DNA of 64,000 nt from Natronococcus occultus SP4 (lineage in GTDB: Archaea; Halobacteriota; Halobacteria; Halobacteriales; Natrialbaceae), in contig NC_019974.1 in assembly GCF_000328685.1 (NCBI RefSeq), forward strand, positions 1,293,001 through 1,357,000. The letters run 5' to 3'. A program made the position numbers and the translations under genes. Positions 25,226 to 34,165 of the stretch are shown here, piece by piece. How positions within the stretch are numbered: the first letter of the stretch is position 1; the number at the start of each line of letters is the position of its first letter. The notes under the pieces are model-generated. The model had not been told where the DNA came from and searched no databases. It worked only from the letters and a program-made list of their open reading frames with translations.

Positions 25226-27694
25226 ATGACAAGCGAAACTTCATTCCGCGAAAAGGGACGTGCAGTGTTCCTGGCCGCGCTGATGGTTATGTCTGTTTTC
25301 GCCATGTCCGCAGCGTTTGCGGGCGGGGCGGCTGCAGAGGAGACCGAAGACGTTCCAGACGAAATAGATGCTGACCGCTACTACGAAGACCTGGATGCCC
25401 TCAGCGATGACGGCGTCTTAGTCGGACAAGAGATCGCTGTCGGCGGCTTCGATGAAGCCGACGGTGCTGAGATCCGCGAAGGATTCGCGGGCAGTGACGG
25501 CGACACCGTCGACACCTCGAGCGTCGAAGAGGTCGAGATTGACGGTGAGGACGTCGGCGTCGTTACCTTCGAGACAGACGACCTCGAGGACGATGACGCG
25601 TACCACGTTTACGTCCACGGTGAGTACCTCAACGACGAGGACGAGCTTGAGGAAAACCTGGAAGCAACCTTCTGGGCATCTGACGACGTCATCACCGTTG
25701 AGTTCGACGACGACTCCGTCGAACTCAACGACGACTCCGACGAGGCCACCACTGACCTTATCGTTGACACTGACCGCGAAGAGGTCGATGTCTACGTGAG
25801 CGGTGAACTCGGAAACGAGTCCGTCGACGATGACGACCTCGAAGCGATCTTCGGGGACGACCTCAATGCCGATGACAACGAAGTCCTGATCGAGGGCGTC
25901 GACTCGAACATCGAGGCTGACTTCTCTGACCAGAGCTCCGGCGACTACGAGTTCACGGTCGAGGTCGCTGACACGACGGCCGAGGATACGGCTGAGATCA
26001 CGGTCGACGAGCCGGCCGATGTTGACGCTCAGTTCGACGAGTCCACCTACGAGCAGAACGTCGGTGACGTCGCCGAGTACGAAATCGAACACACCGGCAC
26101 CGACAACCTCACGGTCGAGATGACCGACGAGGAAGAGTTCTACAACGCCACCATCGAGATCGAGGGCGTTGAGAACGAGGACAACGTGACGGTGCAGTAC
26201 AACACGTACTACGCGGGTCAGGAAGACCATAGCGGTGACGACGTCGTGACCGTTCTCGACGACGAAGGCGACGAGCTGGCTGTCGAGGACGTAACTGTCA
26301 CGGAGGAACTCGACGGTGACGAGAGCGACACCCTCGACGAGGGTGAGCGCCTCCTCCCCGGTGACTACGAGCTTGAAGTCATCCCGGCCGTTGCGGACGA
26401 CGAGGATGAACTCGACGAAGAAGAAACTGACGCCGCGGTCCTCCTCCTCGAGGAGCGATCGACCGGTGACATGAACACGTGGGCCCTCGCGGGTGACAAC
26501 TTCGATGCCGAGGACGTTGAACTCGAGGACATCGAAGACTCCGCAGTCTCCACCGACTCCGTTGCTGACGAGGACCTCCTCGTTGTCGGTGTCGAAGCGT
26601 CCGGTATCTACGGCTACGCGATCGATGACGGTCAGTGGACCGATGAAGGCGACGTCGAACTCGACTTCACCGACACTGACGAGCCACGCTACGGCGACGC
26701 TGACGAATTCAGCCTCGAAGACGGTGACGAGGTCATCGTTGACGAGGACGAGGACCGATTCTTCGTCGTCGTTGAGGCAACCGAGGAGTACATGGACGTT
26801 GACGAGACCTGGGACGTGACGTTCACGGTCGAAGACGGTAACGACTACGTTGACGACGACGAGACCGCTGACGCCCAGATCAACATTGAGGAAGCCTTCG
26901 TCGAACTCGTCGGCGACCAGGACGAGGACGACCGCTTCCAGATCGAAGCTGACAACGAGTCCGAGCTGACCGCCGAGACGAACCTCGCGCCCAGCACGGA
27001 CGGTGACTTCCGCCTCCGTACGACCTCCGAGGTCTACACCTCCGACGCCGAGGTCGACGGTGACGGCCTGCTGACGACGACCTTCGACCTCAGCGACCAC
27101 GAGGACGGTGACGAGATCCGAACCCTCCGCGTGAACGCTGGCGACGACAACCAGGCTGAGGCCGAGGGTGTCTTCGTCTCCGCTGCTGACGACGACGAGG
27201 AGATGAAGGACGGCTTCAAGATTGACGCCGACGCTCCGTCCGAGGTTACCGTTGACGACGACGCTAGCCTCGACGTGACCGTCGTGAACAACAACGACGA
27301 GGCCGGCACCGCGACGCTCGAGGCCACCGTCGGTGACGAGGAGTACACCGAGGAGCTCGAGCTCGACGCCGGTGACTCCGTGACCGAGTCCTTCGACTTC
27401 GACACCAGCGAGGAAGCTGAGATCGACTGGTCCGTCGAAACCGGTGACGACAGCGACTCCGGTACGCTGACCGTCAGCGACGAGGACGCGGCGAACGGTG
27501 AGAACGGCGCCAACGGCGAGAACGGTGCCAACGGCGAGAACGGTGCCAACGGTGAGAACGGCGCCAACGGCGACGACGCCAACGGTGCTGACGACGGCGA
27601 GGACGACGACGAGACCGTGCCCGGATTCGGTGTCGCCGTCGCCATCGTCGCTCTGCTCGGCGCCGCCATGCTCGCGACCCGCCGCCAGAACTAA
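25226..27694 (+). CDS. Major S-layer glycoprotein precursor
   Basis: 822 residues. Residues 1-35 are the surface-glycoprotein signal peptide (FREKGRAVFLAALMVMSVFA). The mature part is extremely acidic and beta-rich. Five N-glycosylation sequons: Asn197, 294, 307, 320 and 577. A (GENGAN) linker at about 757-786 replaces the usual threonine-rich stretch, and the protein ends with a PGF motif at 799-801, a hydrophobic helix and TRRQN, the archaeosortase (ArtA)/PGF-CTERM lipid-anchor signal. It forms the cell surface lattice. Codon use in the gene is more T-ending than in neighbours. Confidence 0.93.
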   Translation: MTSETSFREKGRAVFLAALMVMSVFAMSAAFAGGAAAEETEDVPDEIDADRYYEDLDALSDDGVLVGQEIAVGGFDEADGAEIREGFAGSDGDTVDTSSVEEVEIDGEDVGVVTFETDDLEDDDAYHVYVHGEYLNDEDELEENLEATFWASDDVITVEFDDDSVELNDDSDEATTDLIVDTDREEVDVYVSGELGNESVDDDDLEAIFGDDLNADDNEVLIEGVDSNIEADFSDQSSGDYEFTVEVADTTAEDTAEITVDEPADVDAQFDESTYEQNVGDVAEYEIEHTGTDNLTVEMTDEEEFYNATIEIEGVENEDNVTVQYNTYYAGQEDHSGDDVVTVLDDEGDELAVEDVTVTEELDGDESDTLDEGERLLPGDYELEVIPAVADDEDELDEEETDAAVLLLEERSTGDMNTWALAGDNFDAEDVELEDIEDSAVSTDSVADEDLLVVGVEASGIYGYAIDDGQWTDEGDVELDFTDTDEPRYGDADEFSLEDGDEVIVDEDEDRFFVVVEATEEYMDVDETWDVTFTVEDGNDYVDDDETADAQINIEEAFVELVGDQDEDDRFQIEADNESELTAETNLAPSTDGDFRLRTTSEVYTSDAEVDGDGLLTTTFDLSDHEDGDEIRTLRVNAGDDNQAEAEGVFVSAADDDEEMKDGFKIDADAPSEVTVDDDASLDVTVVNNNDEAGTATLEATVGDEEYTEELELDAGDSVTESFDFDTSEEAEIDWSVETGDDSDSGTLTVSDEDAANGENGANGENGANGENGANGENGANGDDANGADDGEDDDETVPGFGVAVAIVALLGAAMLATRRQN
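27494..27565 (+). repeat. Four 18-bp in-frame repeats encoding NGENGA
   Basis: Units AACGGYGAGAACGGYGCC at 27494, 27512, 27530 and 27548, differing only in synonymous third positions. They code for the linker between the mature S-layer domain and the membrane anchor. Slippage could change linker length. Confidence 0.9.
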
Positions 27695-27707
27695 CGCCGA
27701 CTAACTA

Positions 27708-27751
27708 CCGGACCTCGTCCGGCTCTTGCGATTCGCGGTTTTCCATTTTTT
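27708..27751 (+). terminator. Hairpin and T-tract after the S-layer gene
   Basis: CCGGAC-CTC-GTCCGG at 27708-27722 is a perfect 6-bp stem, followed by TTTTCCATTTTTT (27739-27751). Archaeal termination mainly needs the T-tract; the stem may stabilise this highly expressed mRNA. Confidence 0.75.
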
Positions 27752-28164
27752 GGACGTCACGCCCCGAAGTGGCGACGCTTCACAGGATGGTGAGTCCAAT
27801 TCGTCGGGCAAAAAGTACGGGCTCGATCTATTGCGGTAGCTGAAAATAGCGTACTGGGACTTTTGGACACACGGAATTTCCACGCCCTCCCCAGCCGATT
27901 CGCTCGATCGCGTCGCTTCCTCGGTCATCCCTCATACGGCATCGGCGATCGGTTCTCGCTATCGCTCGAACCGATCGCCAGCGCGCGCCACCACAGCGTG
28001 ACTCGAGGGGGCCCGGAGACGAGGCTGGCTCCCGCTCGTGCGATCGGTTACCGAACGCGGACCGGGCAGTGAACGCCACGCAATTCTAACTCACGCTCGC
28101 AGAGACTGACTGGGGCCTCAAGCCGACCAGTACGCTCAAGCCGTCCTCGAACCCACACCCGACA
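27752..28164. other. Intergenic, no gene recognised
   Basis: Short frames on both strands have neither family features nor plausible starts. The left 100 bp are AT-richer; the right end carries the promoter of the small membrane protein at 28165. Confidence 0.55.
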
Positions 28165-28362
28165 ATGAACGAGACGGGCGAAACGATGAGCGATCGGGAA
28201 CGGACCGCGAAGGCACTCGCGGTCGGACTTGCCTGTGGGGTCGTCATCGCCGTCGGTTTCGTCGCCGTCTTCGACGAGCTCCTGCTCGGAGCCTCGTCGG
28301 GACTGACTTTCGGCGTCGTGATCGCGGCGCTGTTGGCGGATCGCTGGGAAAACAGCTCCTGA
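28165..28362 (+). CDS. Small hypothetical membrane protein
   Basis: 65 residues with two hydrophobic segments (AVGLACGVVIAVGFVAVF and GLTFGVVIAALLA) joined by a short acidic loop, charged N-terminus. ATG at 28186 (MSDRERTAK) is an alternative start. No known family. It is convergent with the thioredoxin reductase gene. Confidence 0.6.
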   Translation: MNETGETMSDRERTAKALAVGLACGVVIAVGFVAVFDELLLGASSGLTFGVVIAALLADRWENSS

Positions 28363-28382
28363 CTCGAGAACGGCCGCTTCGA

Positions 28383-29783
28383 TCAGTCGTCGGCCGCGAC
28401 GGTCTCGGTCTCGGCGCTCGACTCGGCCCGCTCGACGTCCTCGAGGTACTCGTCGACGTCGAGTGCGGCCTTGCTGCCCATGCCCGCGGCGGTGACGGCC
28501 TGCTGGTAGTGGTAGTCGACGACGTCGCCGGCACCGAAGATACCGGGAACGTCGGTCTCGGTCTGGCCGCCGCCGTCGCCGCCCTGGGTGCGCAGATACC
28601 CCTCGTCGTCCATCCGAACGCCCGTTCCTTCGAGGTACTCCGTGTTCGGCGTGTGGCCGATCGCGTAGAAGACGGCGCCGACGTCGAACTCGAACTCGTT
28701 CGTCTCGGGGTCGTCGAGTCGATCGGTCGGGTGGCCCTTCTCGTTTTCGACCAGCGTAACGTGATCGACGCCCTCCTCCTGGGAGCCGTGGATCTCGACC
28801 AGTTCCGTGTTTTTCATGATCTCGATCTCGCCGTCCTCGACCTTTTCGTGGACGCGGTCGACCCAGTACTGTTCGGCGCGGAACTCCTCGCGGCGGTGGG
28901 CGATGTAGACGGTGTCGGCGAACTTCGTGAGGAAGGTCGCCTCCTCCATGGCGGCGTCGCCGCCGCCGACGACGAGCATGTCCTCGTCGCGGAAGAAGGC
29001 GCCGTCGCAGGTCGCACACGTCGAGAGCCCGTAGCCCATGAGTTCGTCCTCGCCCGGGACGCCCAGCGTCCGGGCCGAGGCGCCGGAGGCGGCGATCACG
29101 GCGTCTGCGGTGTAGACGTCGCCGTTCGTGAGCTCGACGCGGAACGGCCGCTGGTCGGCGCCACCGGAACGGGGCGCGTTCTGGGAGTCGACGCGCTCGA
29201 CGCTCTCGATGATCCCGTTTTCGAGCTCGGCGCCGAACTGCTTGGCCTGCTCTTTCATGTTGTTGACGAGCTCGGGGCCGCCGATCCCGTCGGGGAAGCC
29301 GGGGTAGTTGGCGACGTCGGTAGTGAGTGTGAGCTGGCCGCCGGGCTCGTCGCCCTCGATGACGAGTGGATCGTTGTCGCCCCGTCCCGCGTAGATCGCC
29401 GCGGTGAGGCCGGCGATCCCCGTGCCGGCAATGATCAGTTTGCGGTGTTCGACGGCTTCGGCGGCTGCGCCGCCTTCGTCTCGATGCCCCGTCGGCGCAT
29501 CGCTCCCACCGTCGGTGACGAGCCCGAGCTTCTCGTCGAGTTCGCCAGTTTCGTCGAGGGCGCTCGTCTGGTCCCAGCCGCCGATCAGTTCGTCGTCGAT
29601 GAACACTTCGGGAGCGGTCTTGCGGCCGTCGGCGCGCTCGACCATCTCCTCGAACAGTTCGTCGTCGCCGGTGACGTTGTAGGTCTCGTACTCGACGCCC
29701 TTGCTGTCGAAGAGGTCCTTGGCCTTGTCACAGTAGGGACACTGATCCTTCGTATAGATCTCGACGCGTGGCTGCTCACTCAT
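28383..29783 (-). CDS. Glutaredoxin-thioredoxin reductase fusion
   Basis: 466 residues. Residues 1-88 are a glutaredoxin domain with CPYC at 15-18. After a linker rich in glycine and alanine, residues 113-440 form a thioredoxin-disulfide reductase: FAD motif AGTGIAGL (119-126), active-site CATC at 256-259, NADPH motif GGGDAA at 273-278 and a C-terminal GAGDVVDY. The C-terminal 30 residues are acidic. The enzyme would carry electrons from NADPH through the flavin to its own glutaredoxin. Family members usually lack the first domain. Confidence 0.93.
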   Translation of the reverse strand: MSEQPRVEIYTKDQCPYCDKAKDLFDSKGVEYETYNVTGDDELFEEMVERADGRKTAPEVFIDDELIGGWDQTSALDETGELDEKLGLVTDGGSDAPTGHRDEGGAAAEAVEHRKLIIAGTGIAGLTAAIYAGRGDNDPLVIEGDEPGGQLTLTTDVANYPGFPDGIGGPELVNNMKEQAKQFGAELENGIIESVERVDSQNAPRSGGADQRPFRVELTNGDVYTADAVIAASGASARTLGVPGEDELMGYGLSTCATCDGAFFRDEDMLVVGGGDAAMEEATFLTKFADTVYIAHRREEFRAEQYWVDRVHEKVEDGEIEIMKNTELVEIHGSQEEGVDHVTLVENEKGHPTDRLDDPETNEFEFDVGAVFYAIGHTPNTEYLEGTGVRMDDEGYLRTQGGDGGGQTETDVPGIFGAGDVVDYHYQQAVTAAGMGSKAALDVDEYLEDVERAESSAETETVAADD

Positions 29784-29851
29784 ACCCCGTTGTTAGGAAA
29801 CTGGACCTAAACCCCTTGCGTTCTCGGCACCGTTCGGGCCGTACAACCGGT

Positions 29852-31147
29852 CTATCCGTCCGCAGCCGCTCCCTCGATAAACTCGAGGATGACGGACACC
29901 TCGTGATCGGTCTGGGCCTCGAGTGTGGCCTCGATGGTCGTCGCAAGGTCGGGGTACGGGACGTCGGCCGGGCGCCGAACGACAACGGTCACCCCTGTCT
30001 CATCGCTGATCATCCCGCTGTCGTAGAACTCCGTCTCGAGTTCGACCAGTTCGAGCTCCTCGTACTCGTCGTCGTCGAGTACTGACCGAACTTCGTCGTT
30101 GACCTCGCTTTCGAAGGCGACGTGCTGTCCGAGCACGACGCCGGAACCGGCCAGCACCACGACACTGATGAGTGCCATGACAGCGACCGTACCGAGCCGG
30201 TCTTTGGTGACGTTCGCCCGGAGGTTGCCGCGGGTCCACCCGTCTGGCCGATAGCCGAGATACCAGAAGACGACGAGGCCAGCGAGCAGGATCGACGTGG
30301 CGTTGACCGCAACCAGAACGAACGCGCCGATCGCGACGCCGATGTGCCCCCAGGCGAGCCCGATTCCGACCGCCGCGGCTGCCGGGATGAGGGCGGCGGC
30401 AATCATCACGCCGACCAGCGAGACTGGAATCGCCGTCGCGAGGCCGAACGCACCCGCGGCGCCGGCACAGACGCCGACGACGAGCGCGAGCAGCCCCGGC
30501 GAGATTCGGTTCTGTACCTGCTCGATCGCCGTGATATCGATGGTACCCGGAACGACGCCGCCGGACCGGACCAGCCAGGCGAACGCGAACGCCCCGAGCA
30601 TGGCGACGATCAGTCCGACCACCATCGCCGACACACCGTCGACGAACATTTGGCGGTCGTCGAGGACGAGGCCGACGGTCCCGGTCAGGGCCGCGCTGAT
30701 CTGGGGTGCGATCACCATCGAGCCGACGACGATCGCCGGCGAGTCGAGCAGTAACCCTGCTGTCGCCACGATCGCGCTCAGCAGGGTCATGACGTAGTAG
30801 GTGACCGGTCCCGGCGTCATATTCAGCGCCTTCGACCGGATCTCCGCTCTGGAGATACTGTCGTCCTCCTCGCGACCGTTGACGAACCGTTCCTCGAGTT
30901 CCTGAATCCGCGGCGTCCGAGCAGTCTCGATCGCGGAGACGACGATGAACTCGTCCTCGATACCGACCTCACGAAGCGAGCTGAGGACGTGGTCGACGGC
31001 CTGTGTCGGGACCGGAAGCGTGACGAGTTCGGCGTCGACGTCGTCGCTACACTCACTGGTACGGACGTAGTCGAGCCCTTCGTCGTCGAGAACCCGCAGT
31101 GCGTCGTCCCGTTTCTCATCGGGAACGAGCACCTGGAGCAATCGCAT
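29852..31147 (-). CDS. DUF389 (TIGR00341-type) membrane protein
   Basis: 431 residues. The N-terminus is a soluble ferredoxin-like domain (RLLQVLVPDEKRDDALRVLD) followed by about 8 membrane helices; SPAIVVGSMVIAPQISAALT is the DUF389 signature. The C-terminus is soluble and acidic. Role unknown; transport or sensing has been proposed for the family. Divergent from the DUF357 gene. Confidence 0.9.
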   Translation of the reverse strand: MRLLQVLVPDEKRDDALRVLDDEGLDYVRTSECSDDVDAELVTLPVPTQAVDHVLSSLREVGIEDEFIVVSAIETARTPRIQELEERFVNGREEDDSISRAEIRSKALNMTPGPVTYYVMTLLSAIVATAGLLLDSPAIVVGSMVIAPQISAALTGTVGLVLDDRQMFVDGVSAMVVGLIVAMLGAFAFAWLVRSGGVVPGTIDITAIEQVQNRISPGLLALVVGVCAGAAGAFGLATAIPVSLVGVMIAAALIPAAAAVGIGLAWGHIGVAIGAFVLVAVNATSILLAGLVVFWYLGYRPDGWTRGNLRANVTKDRLGTVAVMALISVVVLAGSGVVLGQHVAFESEVNDEVRSVLDDDEYEELELVELETEFYDSGMISDETGVTVVVRRPADVPYPDLATTIEATLEAQTDHEVSVILEFIEGAAADG

Positions 31148-31244
31148 CCACCACTCGTCTCTTGGCCACGCTCAAATGCGTACCGTTGTTCGGTTGGGAC
31201 GTCCTCGGCGACGCACTTACGGTTCCGAGCGACGACGATCGGGT

Positions 31245-31532
31245 ATGGCCGCTGACCTCGAGGAGAAGACGGACCGGTACGGCGAACTGCTCGCGGAGGC
31301 ACTGGAGGCGGCGACGGTCGCGCCGCCGCCGGAGACGCCGATGGCAGACGCCGCCGAGGACTGCTACGAGATGGCTACCTCCTACCTCGAGGACGGGCGC
31401 CACTTTCGGGAGCAGGACGACCCGGTGAACGCACTCGCGTCGTTCTCGTACGGTCACGCCTGGCTCGATGCAGGTGCCCGTGTCGGGCTGTTCGAGGTAC
31501 CGACGGACGGCCATCTCTTCACCGTCGAGTAG
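31245..31532 (+). CDS. DUF357 family protein
   Basis: 95 residues, alpha-helical: two long helices (EKTDRYGELLAEALEAA and AEDCYEMATSYLEDGRHF) and a third with DPVNALASFSYGHAWLDAG. This is the DUF357 pattern of small archaeal helical-bundle proteins. No known activity. Promoter lies in the short gap to the DUF389 gene. Confidence 0.88.
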   Translation: MAADLEEKTDRYGELLAEALEAATVAPPPETPMADAAEDCYEMATSYLEDGRHFREQDDPVNALASFSYGHAWLDAGARVGLFEVPTDGHLFTVE

Positions 31533-31563
31533 CCGGATTCACGATGATTAATCACTATATAGC

Positions 31564-31620
31564 CGAAACATATATAATGGTAAACCCGATTAGTTTATAA
31601 GGTAGGCGAAACCTTTATAT
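31564..31620 (+). promoter_or_regulatory. Two strong BRE/TATA promoters before tfb
   Basis: CGAAAC-ATATATAA (31564-31577) and CGAAAC-CTTTATAT (31607-31620) share the same BRE hexamer followed directly by a TATA box. The second predicts transcription start at about 31639-31642, exactly at the ATG of a short ORF; the first predicts a start near 31600. Confidence 0.75.
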
Positions 31621-31638
31621 GCGTTACGGTCTTACAAT

Positions 31639-31695
31639 ATGTTAGCTGAGGCGACCGGGGTTCTTCTGGCACTCCCACCCGGTAGCCCCGAGTAA
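31639..31695 (+). CDS. 18-codon upstream ORF in the tfb leader
   Basis: ATG at 31639 opens MLAEATGVLLALPPGSPE with TAA at 31693-31695, 11 bp before the tfb ATG. Its first base coincides with the start site predicted from the second promoter, so it would be translated as a leaderless ORF and tfb would depend on re-initiation. It may be a leader peptide or simply chance; conservation upstream of tfb in related genomes would decide. Confidence 0.4.
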   Translation: MLAEATGVLLALPPGSPE

Positions 31696-31706
31696 CCATC
31701 CCAACA

Positions 31707-32684
31707 ATGACTGACAACATCCGAACCTACACCCGAGAGGACGAAGCAACGACCGAGGAGGAAACCCAGGCGGAACAGGGTGAGAAAGAACAGTGTCCGG
31801 AGTGTGGCGGTCGGCTGATCTCGGACACCGAGCACGCCGAGACGGTATGCCAGGACTGTGGACTCGTCGTCGAGGAAGACGAGATCGACCGCGGTCCCGA
31901 GTGGCGAGCGTTCGACGCCGCCGAGAAAGACGAGAAGTCCCGCGTCGGCGCCCCGACGACGAACATGATGCACGACCAGGGGCTGTCGACGAACATCGGC
32001 TGGCAGGACAAGGACGCCTACGGCCGCTCGCTGTCGAGCCGCCAGCGCCAGAAGATGCAGCGGCTGCGCACCTGGAACGAGCGCTTCCGTACCCGTGACT
32101 CCAAGGAGCGCAACCTCAAGCAGGCGCTCGGCGAGATCGACCGCATGGCCTCGGCGCTCGGACTCCCCGAGAACGTCCGCGAGACCGCTTCGGTGATCTA
32201 CCGCCGGGCCCTCGAGGAGGACCTGCTGCCCGGCCGCTCGATCGAGGGCGTCGCCACCTCCTCGCTGTACGCGGCCGCCCGCCAGGCCGGCACTCCCCGC
32301 AGCCTCGACGAGATCTCGGCGGTCTCGCGAGTCGACAAAATGGAGCTGACCCGCACGTACCGGTACATCATCCGGGAGCTGGGACTGGAGGTCAAGCCCG
32401 CCGACCCCGAACACTACGTCCCGCGGTTCGTCAGCGATCTCGATCTCTCCGACGAGACCGAGCGCATGGCCCGCGAACTGCTCGACTCGGCCCGCGAGGA
32501 GGGCGTCCACAGCGGCAAGTCGCCAGTCGGTCTCGCGGCTGCCGCGGTGTACGCCGCAGCCCTGCTCACCAACGAGAAGGTCACCCAGAACGACGTCAGC
32601 GAGGTCGCCAGCATCTCCGAGGTTACGATCCGGAACCGGTACAAGGAGCTGCTCGAGGCCTCCGATTCGGCAGCACCCGCCTAA
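31707..32684 (+). CDS. tfb: Transcription initiation factor IIB (TFB)
   Basis: 325 residues. N-terminal zinc ribbon CPECGGRLISDTEHAETVCQ followed by DCGLV, B-finger/linker, then two cyclin-like repeats (about 130-215 and 225-315; AAARQAGTPRSLDEISAVSR, AAAVYAAALLTNEKVTQNDV). It recognises the BRE, bridges TBP and RNA polymerase and sets the start site. Haloarchaea carry many tfb paralogues; which one this is cannot be told. Strong double promoter indicates high expression. Confidence 0.95.
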   Translation: MTDNIRTYTREDEATTEEETQAEQGEKEQCPECGGRLISDTEHAETVCQDCGLVVEEDEIDRGPEWRAFDAAEKDEKSRVGAPTTNMMHDQGLSTNIGWQDKDAYGRSLSSRQRQKMQRLRTWNERFRTRDSKERNLKQALGEIDRMASALGLPENVRETASVIYRRALEEDLLPGRSIEGVATSSLYAAARQAGTPRSLDEISAVSRVDKMELTRTYRYIIRELGLEVKPADPEHYVPRFVSDLDLSDETERMARELLDSAREEGVHSGKSPVGLAAAAVYAAALLTNEKVTQNDVSEVASISEVTIRNRYKELLEASDSAAPA

Positions 32685-32825
32685 CGCGGCAGTTGGGAGC
32701 TGGTTCTCGGCGTTTCCTTTCGTTTCGAACGTTCCGAAGAGCTGACGGCATGGGTTCGGCCCCTTCGCCTGACCCGGAATAAGACTGCGACAAAGCTTTT
32801 CATCTCTAGTGTGAAACGATGTAGC

Positions 32826-33005
32826 ATGGACGAAACGACCGTTCAACTGTTGTGTCCCGAGTGTGCCAAGGATTGGCAGGTTTCTCCCGGCGAGCTACCC
32901 AACTCCACGGAGATGTTCCACTGTCCGAACTGCCACGCGTCCCGACGGACTGCCGAGTTCACGCGAACCGATCGCGACCTCCAGACGCTGAAGCAGCTCG
33001 GCTAG
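32826..33005 (+). CDS. Small zinc-ribbon protein
   Basis: 59 residues: LCPECAKDWQV (CxxC) and FHCPNCHASR (CxxC) form a treble-clef or ribbon zinc site, then a basic helix. Start ATG at 32826; a longer frame begins at 32811. Conserved haloarchaeal family of unknown role (DUF7836-like, by recollection). Confidence 0.8.
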   Translation: MDETTVQLLCPECAKDWQVSPGELPNSTEMFHCPNCHASRRTAEFTRTDRDLQTLKQLG

Positions 33006-33282
33006 CCGGAGTCCGACTCGCCATTCGAACTCTCTTTTCGGCAGTACATTCGTCCAATTATGAATGTTTAGTACTCGGGACAGAACGTGAGTGAAACTGA
33101 ACAGAAACGGATAGTTACGCGGCTAACCGATCGTTGTAGCTGCTCCCTTCGTGGGGTTTCACGCGAGTAATACCAGCGTTCGTTCCGGTCTCGAACGTGA
33201 TAGGCGGTCGATTTCGGTCGAGATCTGTGCTAACGCGACTCAAGATAATAATATAACCCTGCAGCGATAGGAATGCATGGTT

Positions 33283-33519
33283 ATGAAGAAACAGGAGCTC
33301 ATTCACCTTCACGGCCTTCTTGCGGAAGTATCGAACCAGTGCGCGGAGTGGGACAACTGTCAGATCGACCTCGAGGAGTACGAGTCGCGCGGTATCCGAC
33401 CGACATCGATCCACAAATCCAAGACCGACCACAAGGCCGCCGTATTTGCCCTCGCCGGCGGAATCACGACGAACATGCGCGAGGACGAGCAGGAAGCCGT
33501 CGCCGCTACTGCAGACTAG
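33283..33519 (+). CDS. UPF0058 family protein
   Basis: 78 residues: MKKQELIHLHGLLAEVSNQC, WDNCQIDLEEYESRGIRPTS, IHKSKTDHKAAVFALAGGIT. This is the UPF0058 pattern, with conserved His/Cys that may bind metal. ATAATATAA at 33249-33257 is the TATA box, placing the start at or near the ATG at 33277, which would add MV. The 277 bp before it contain nothing else recognisable. Confidence 0.88.
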   Translation: MKKQELIHLHGLLAEVSNQCAEWDNCQIDLEEYESRGIRPTSIHKSKTDHKAAVFALAGGITTNMREDEQEAVAATAD

Positions 33520-33631
33520 TTGTCAGGACGTCTCCTTCGATCGCTACGTTCTACTGGCAAGACCGTTCTCCGTCCGTCGATTCAGCTAAAGTGACGACAA
33601 CTGGACGGAACAATCCGAGTTACACGAGGGA

Positions 33632-34140
33632 CAGGCGAAAGCCCACGGCTTCAGTCGTGGGACGAAGCGGCCACCGCTGACACAAACCACGCGTCTCAGC
33701 CTGCCCGCATCACCCACGCAATCTGCAACGACAGAGTCATACGAATCACTGCAGCGTTTTACGTAGCCATGCGACATGTTGCTGCGGGGAACCCGCTCAC
33801 GCTCAAGCCGGCTACGAGTGGGTCTCAACACTCACACACCTTCACAACCCAACCAGCAGTATGGTTGGCATGTCATCCGACGACCCCCTATCGTGGTTGG
33901 AATCAGAGGGCCAGGCCGATGGCGCGGCCCACTGTCCACGGTGCTTGACGCCCGTGGGAGCCACCTCGCACTGCGAGGGGCTACGCTGAGTGAATAGCCA
34001 AGACCACTACAATCCTCGATTCGAGGACTGAAGCCGGGTCAGTAAACCCGCAAGTTCACAGCCGGTGGCGAGCCCGCATTGTGCCGGGCTGTGACGCCCA
34101 CGGAGGAATCCCACGGCTTTAGCCGTGCGGAGGATGTCAA
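33632..34140. mobile_element. Remnant of an IS200/IS605-type (IS1341/TnpB) element or PATE
   Basis: Both ends carry the same hairpin family: CCCACGGCTTCAGTCGTGGG at 33642-33661 and CCCACGGCTTTAGCCGTG at 34110-34127, the latter followed by CGGAGGATGTCAA, the usual right end of haloarchaeal IS1341-type elements. The 380 bp between have no transposase gene. The right 130 bp (from GGACTGAAGCC at 34026) resembles the structured 3' end from which TnpB guide (omega) RNA is made. Non-autonomous palindrome-associated elements of this kind are known in haloarchaea. Confidence 0.55.
33861..33989 (+). CDS. Possible 42-residue zinc-finger miniprotein inside the IS remnant
   Basis: ATG at 33861, TGA at 33987-33989: begins MVGMSSDDPLSWLESEGQ, ends with HCPRCLTPVGATSHCEGLR, which has a CPRC knuckle plus a second His/Cys pair 9 residues later. 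Haloarchaea encode many such micro-proteins, but it could also be a fragment of the lost element gene. Too short for a firm call. Confidence 0.35.
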   Translation: MVGMSSDDPLSWLESEGQADGAAHCPRCLTPVGATSHCEGLR

Positions 34141-34165
34141 TCGACGAACCAGATACCGGTTCCCG

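Noticed and set aside
27701-27928. 75-codon minus-strand frame after the S-layer gene
   Set aside because: Overlaps the S-layer terminator and has no similarity or promoter support.
33586-33831. Minus-strand frame ending in CPSCNSDC
   Set aside because: Covers the left hairpin of the IS remnant; the Cys pairs come from palindromic DNA and not from a recognisable protein.
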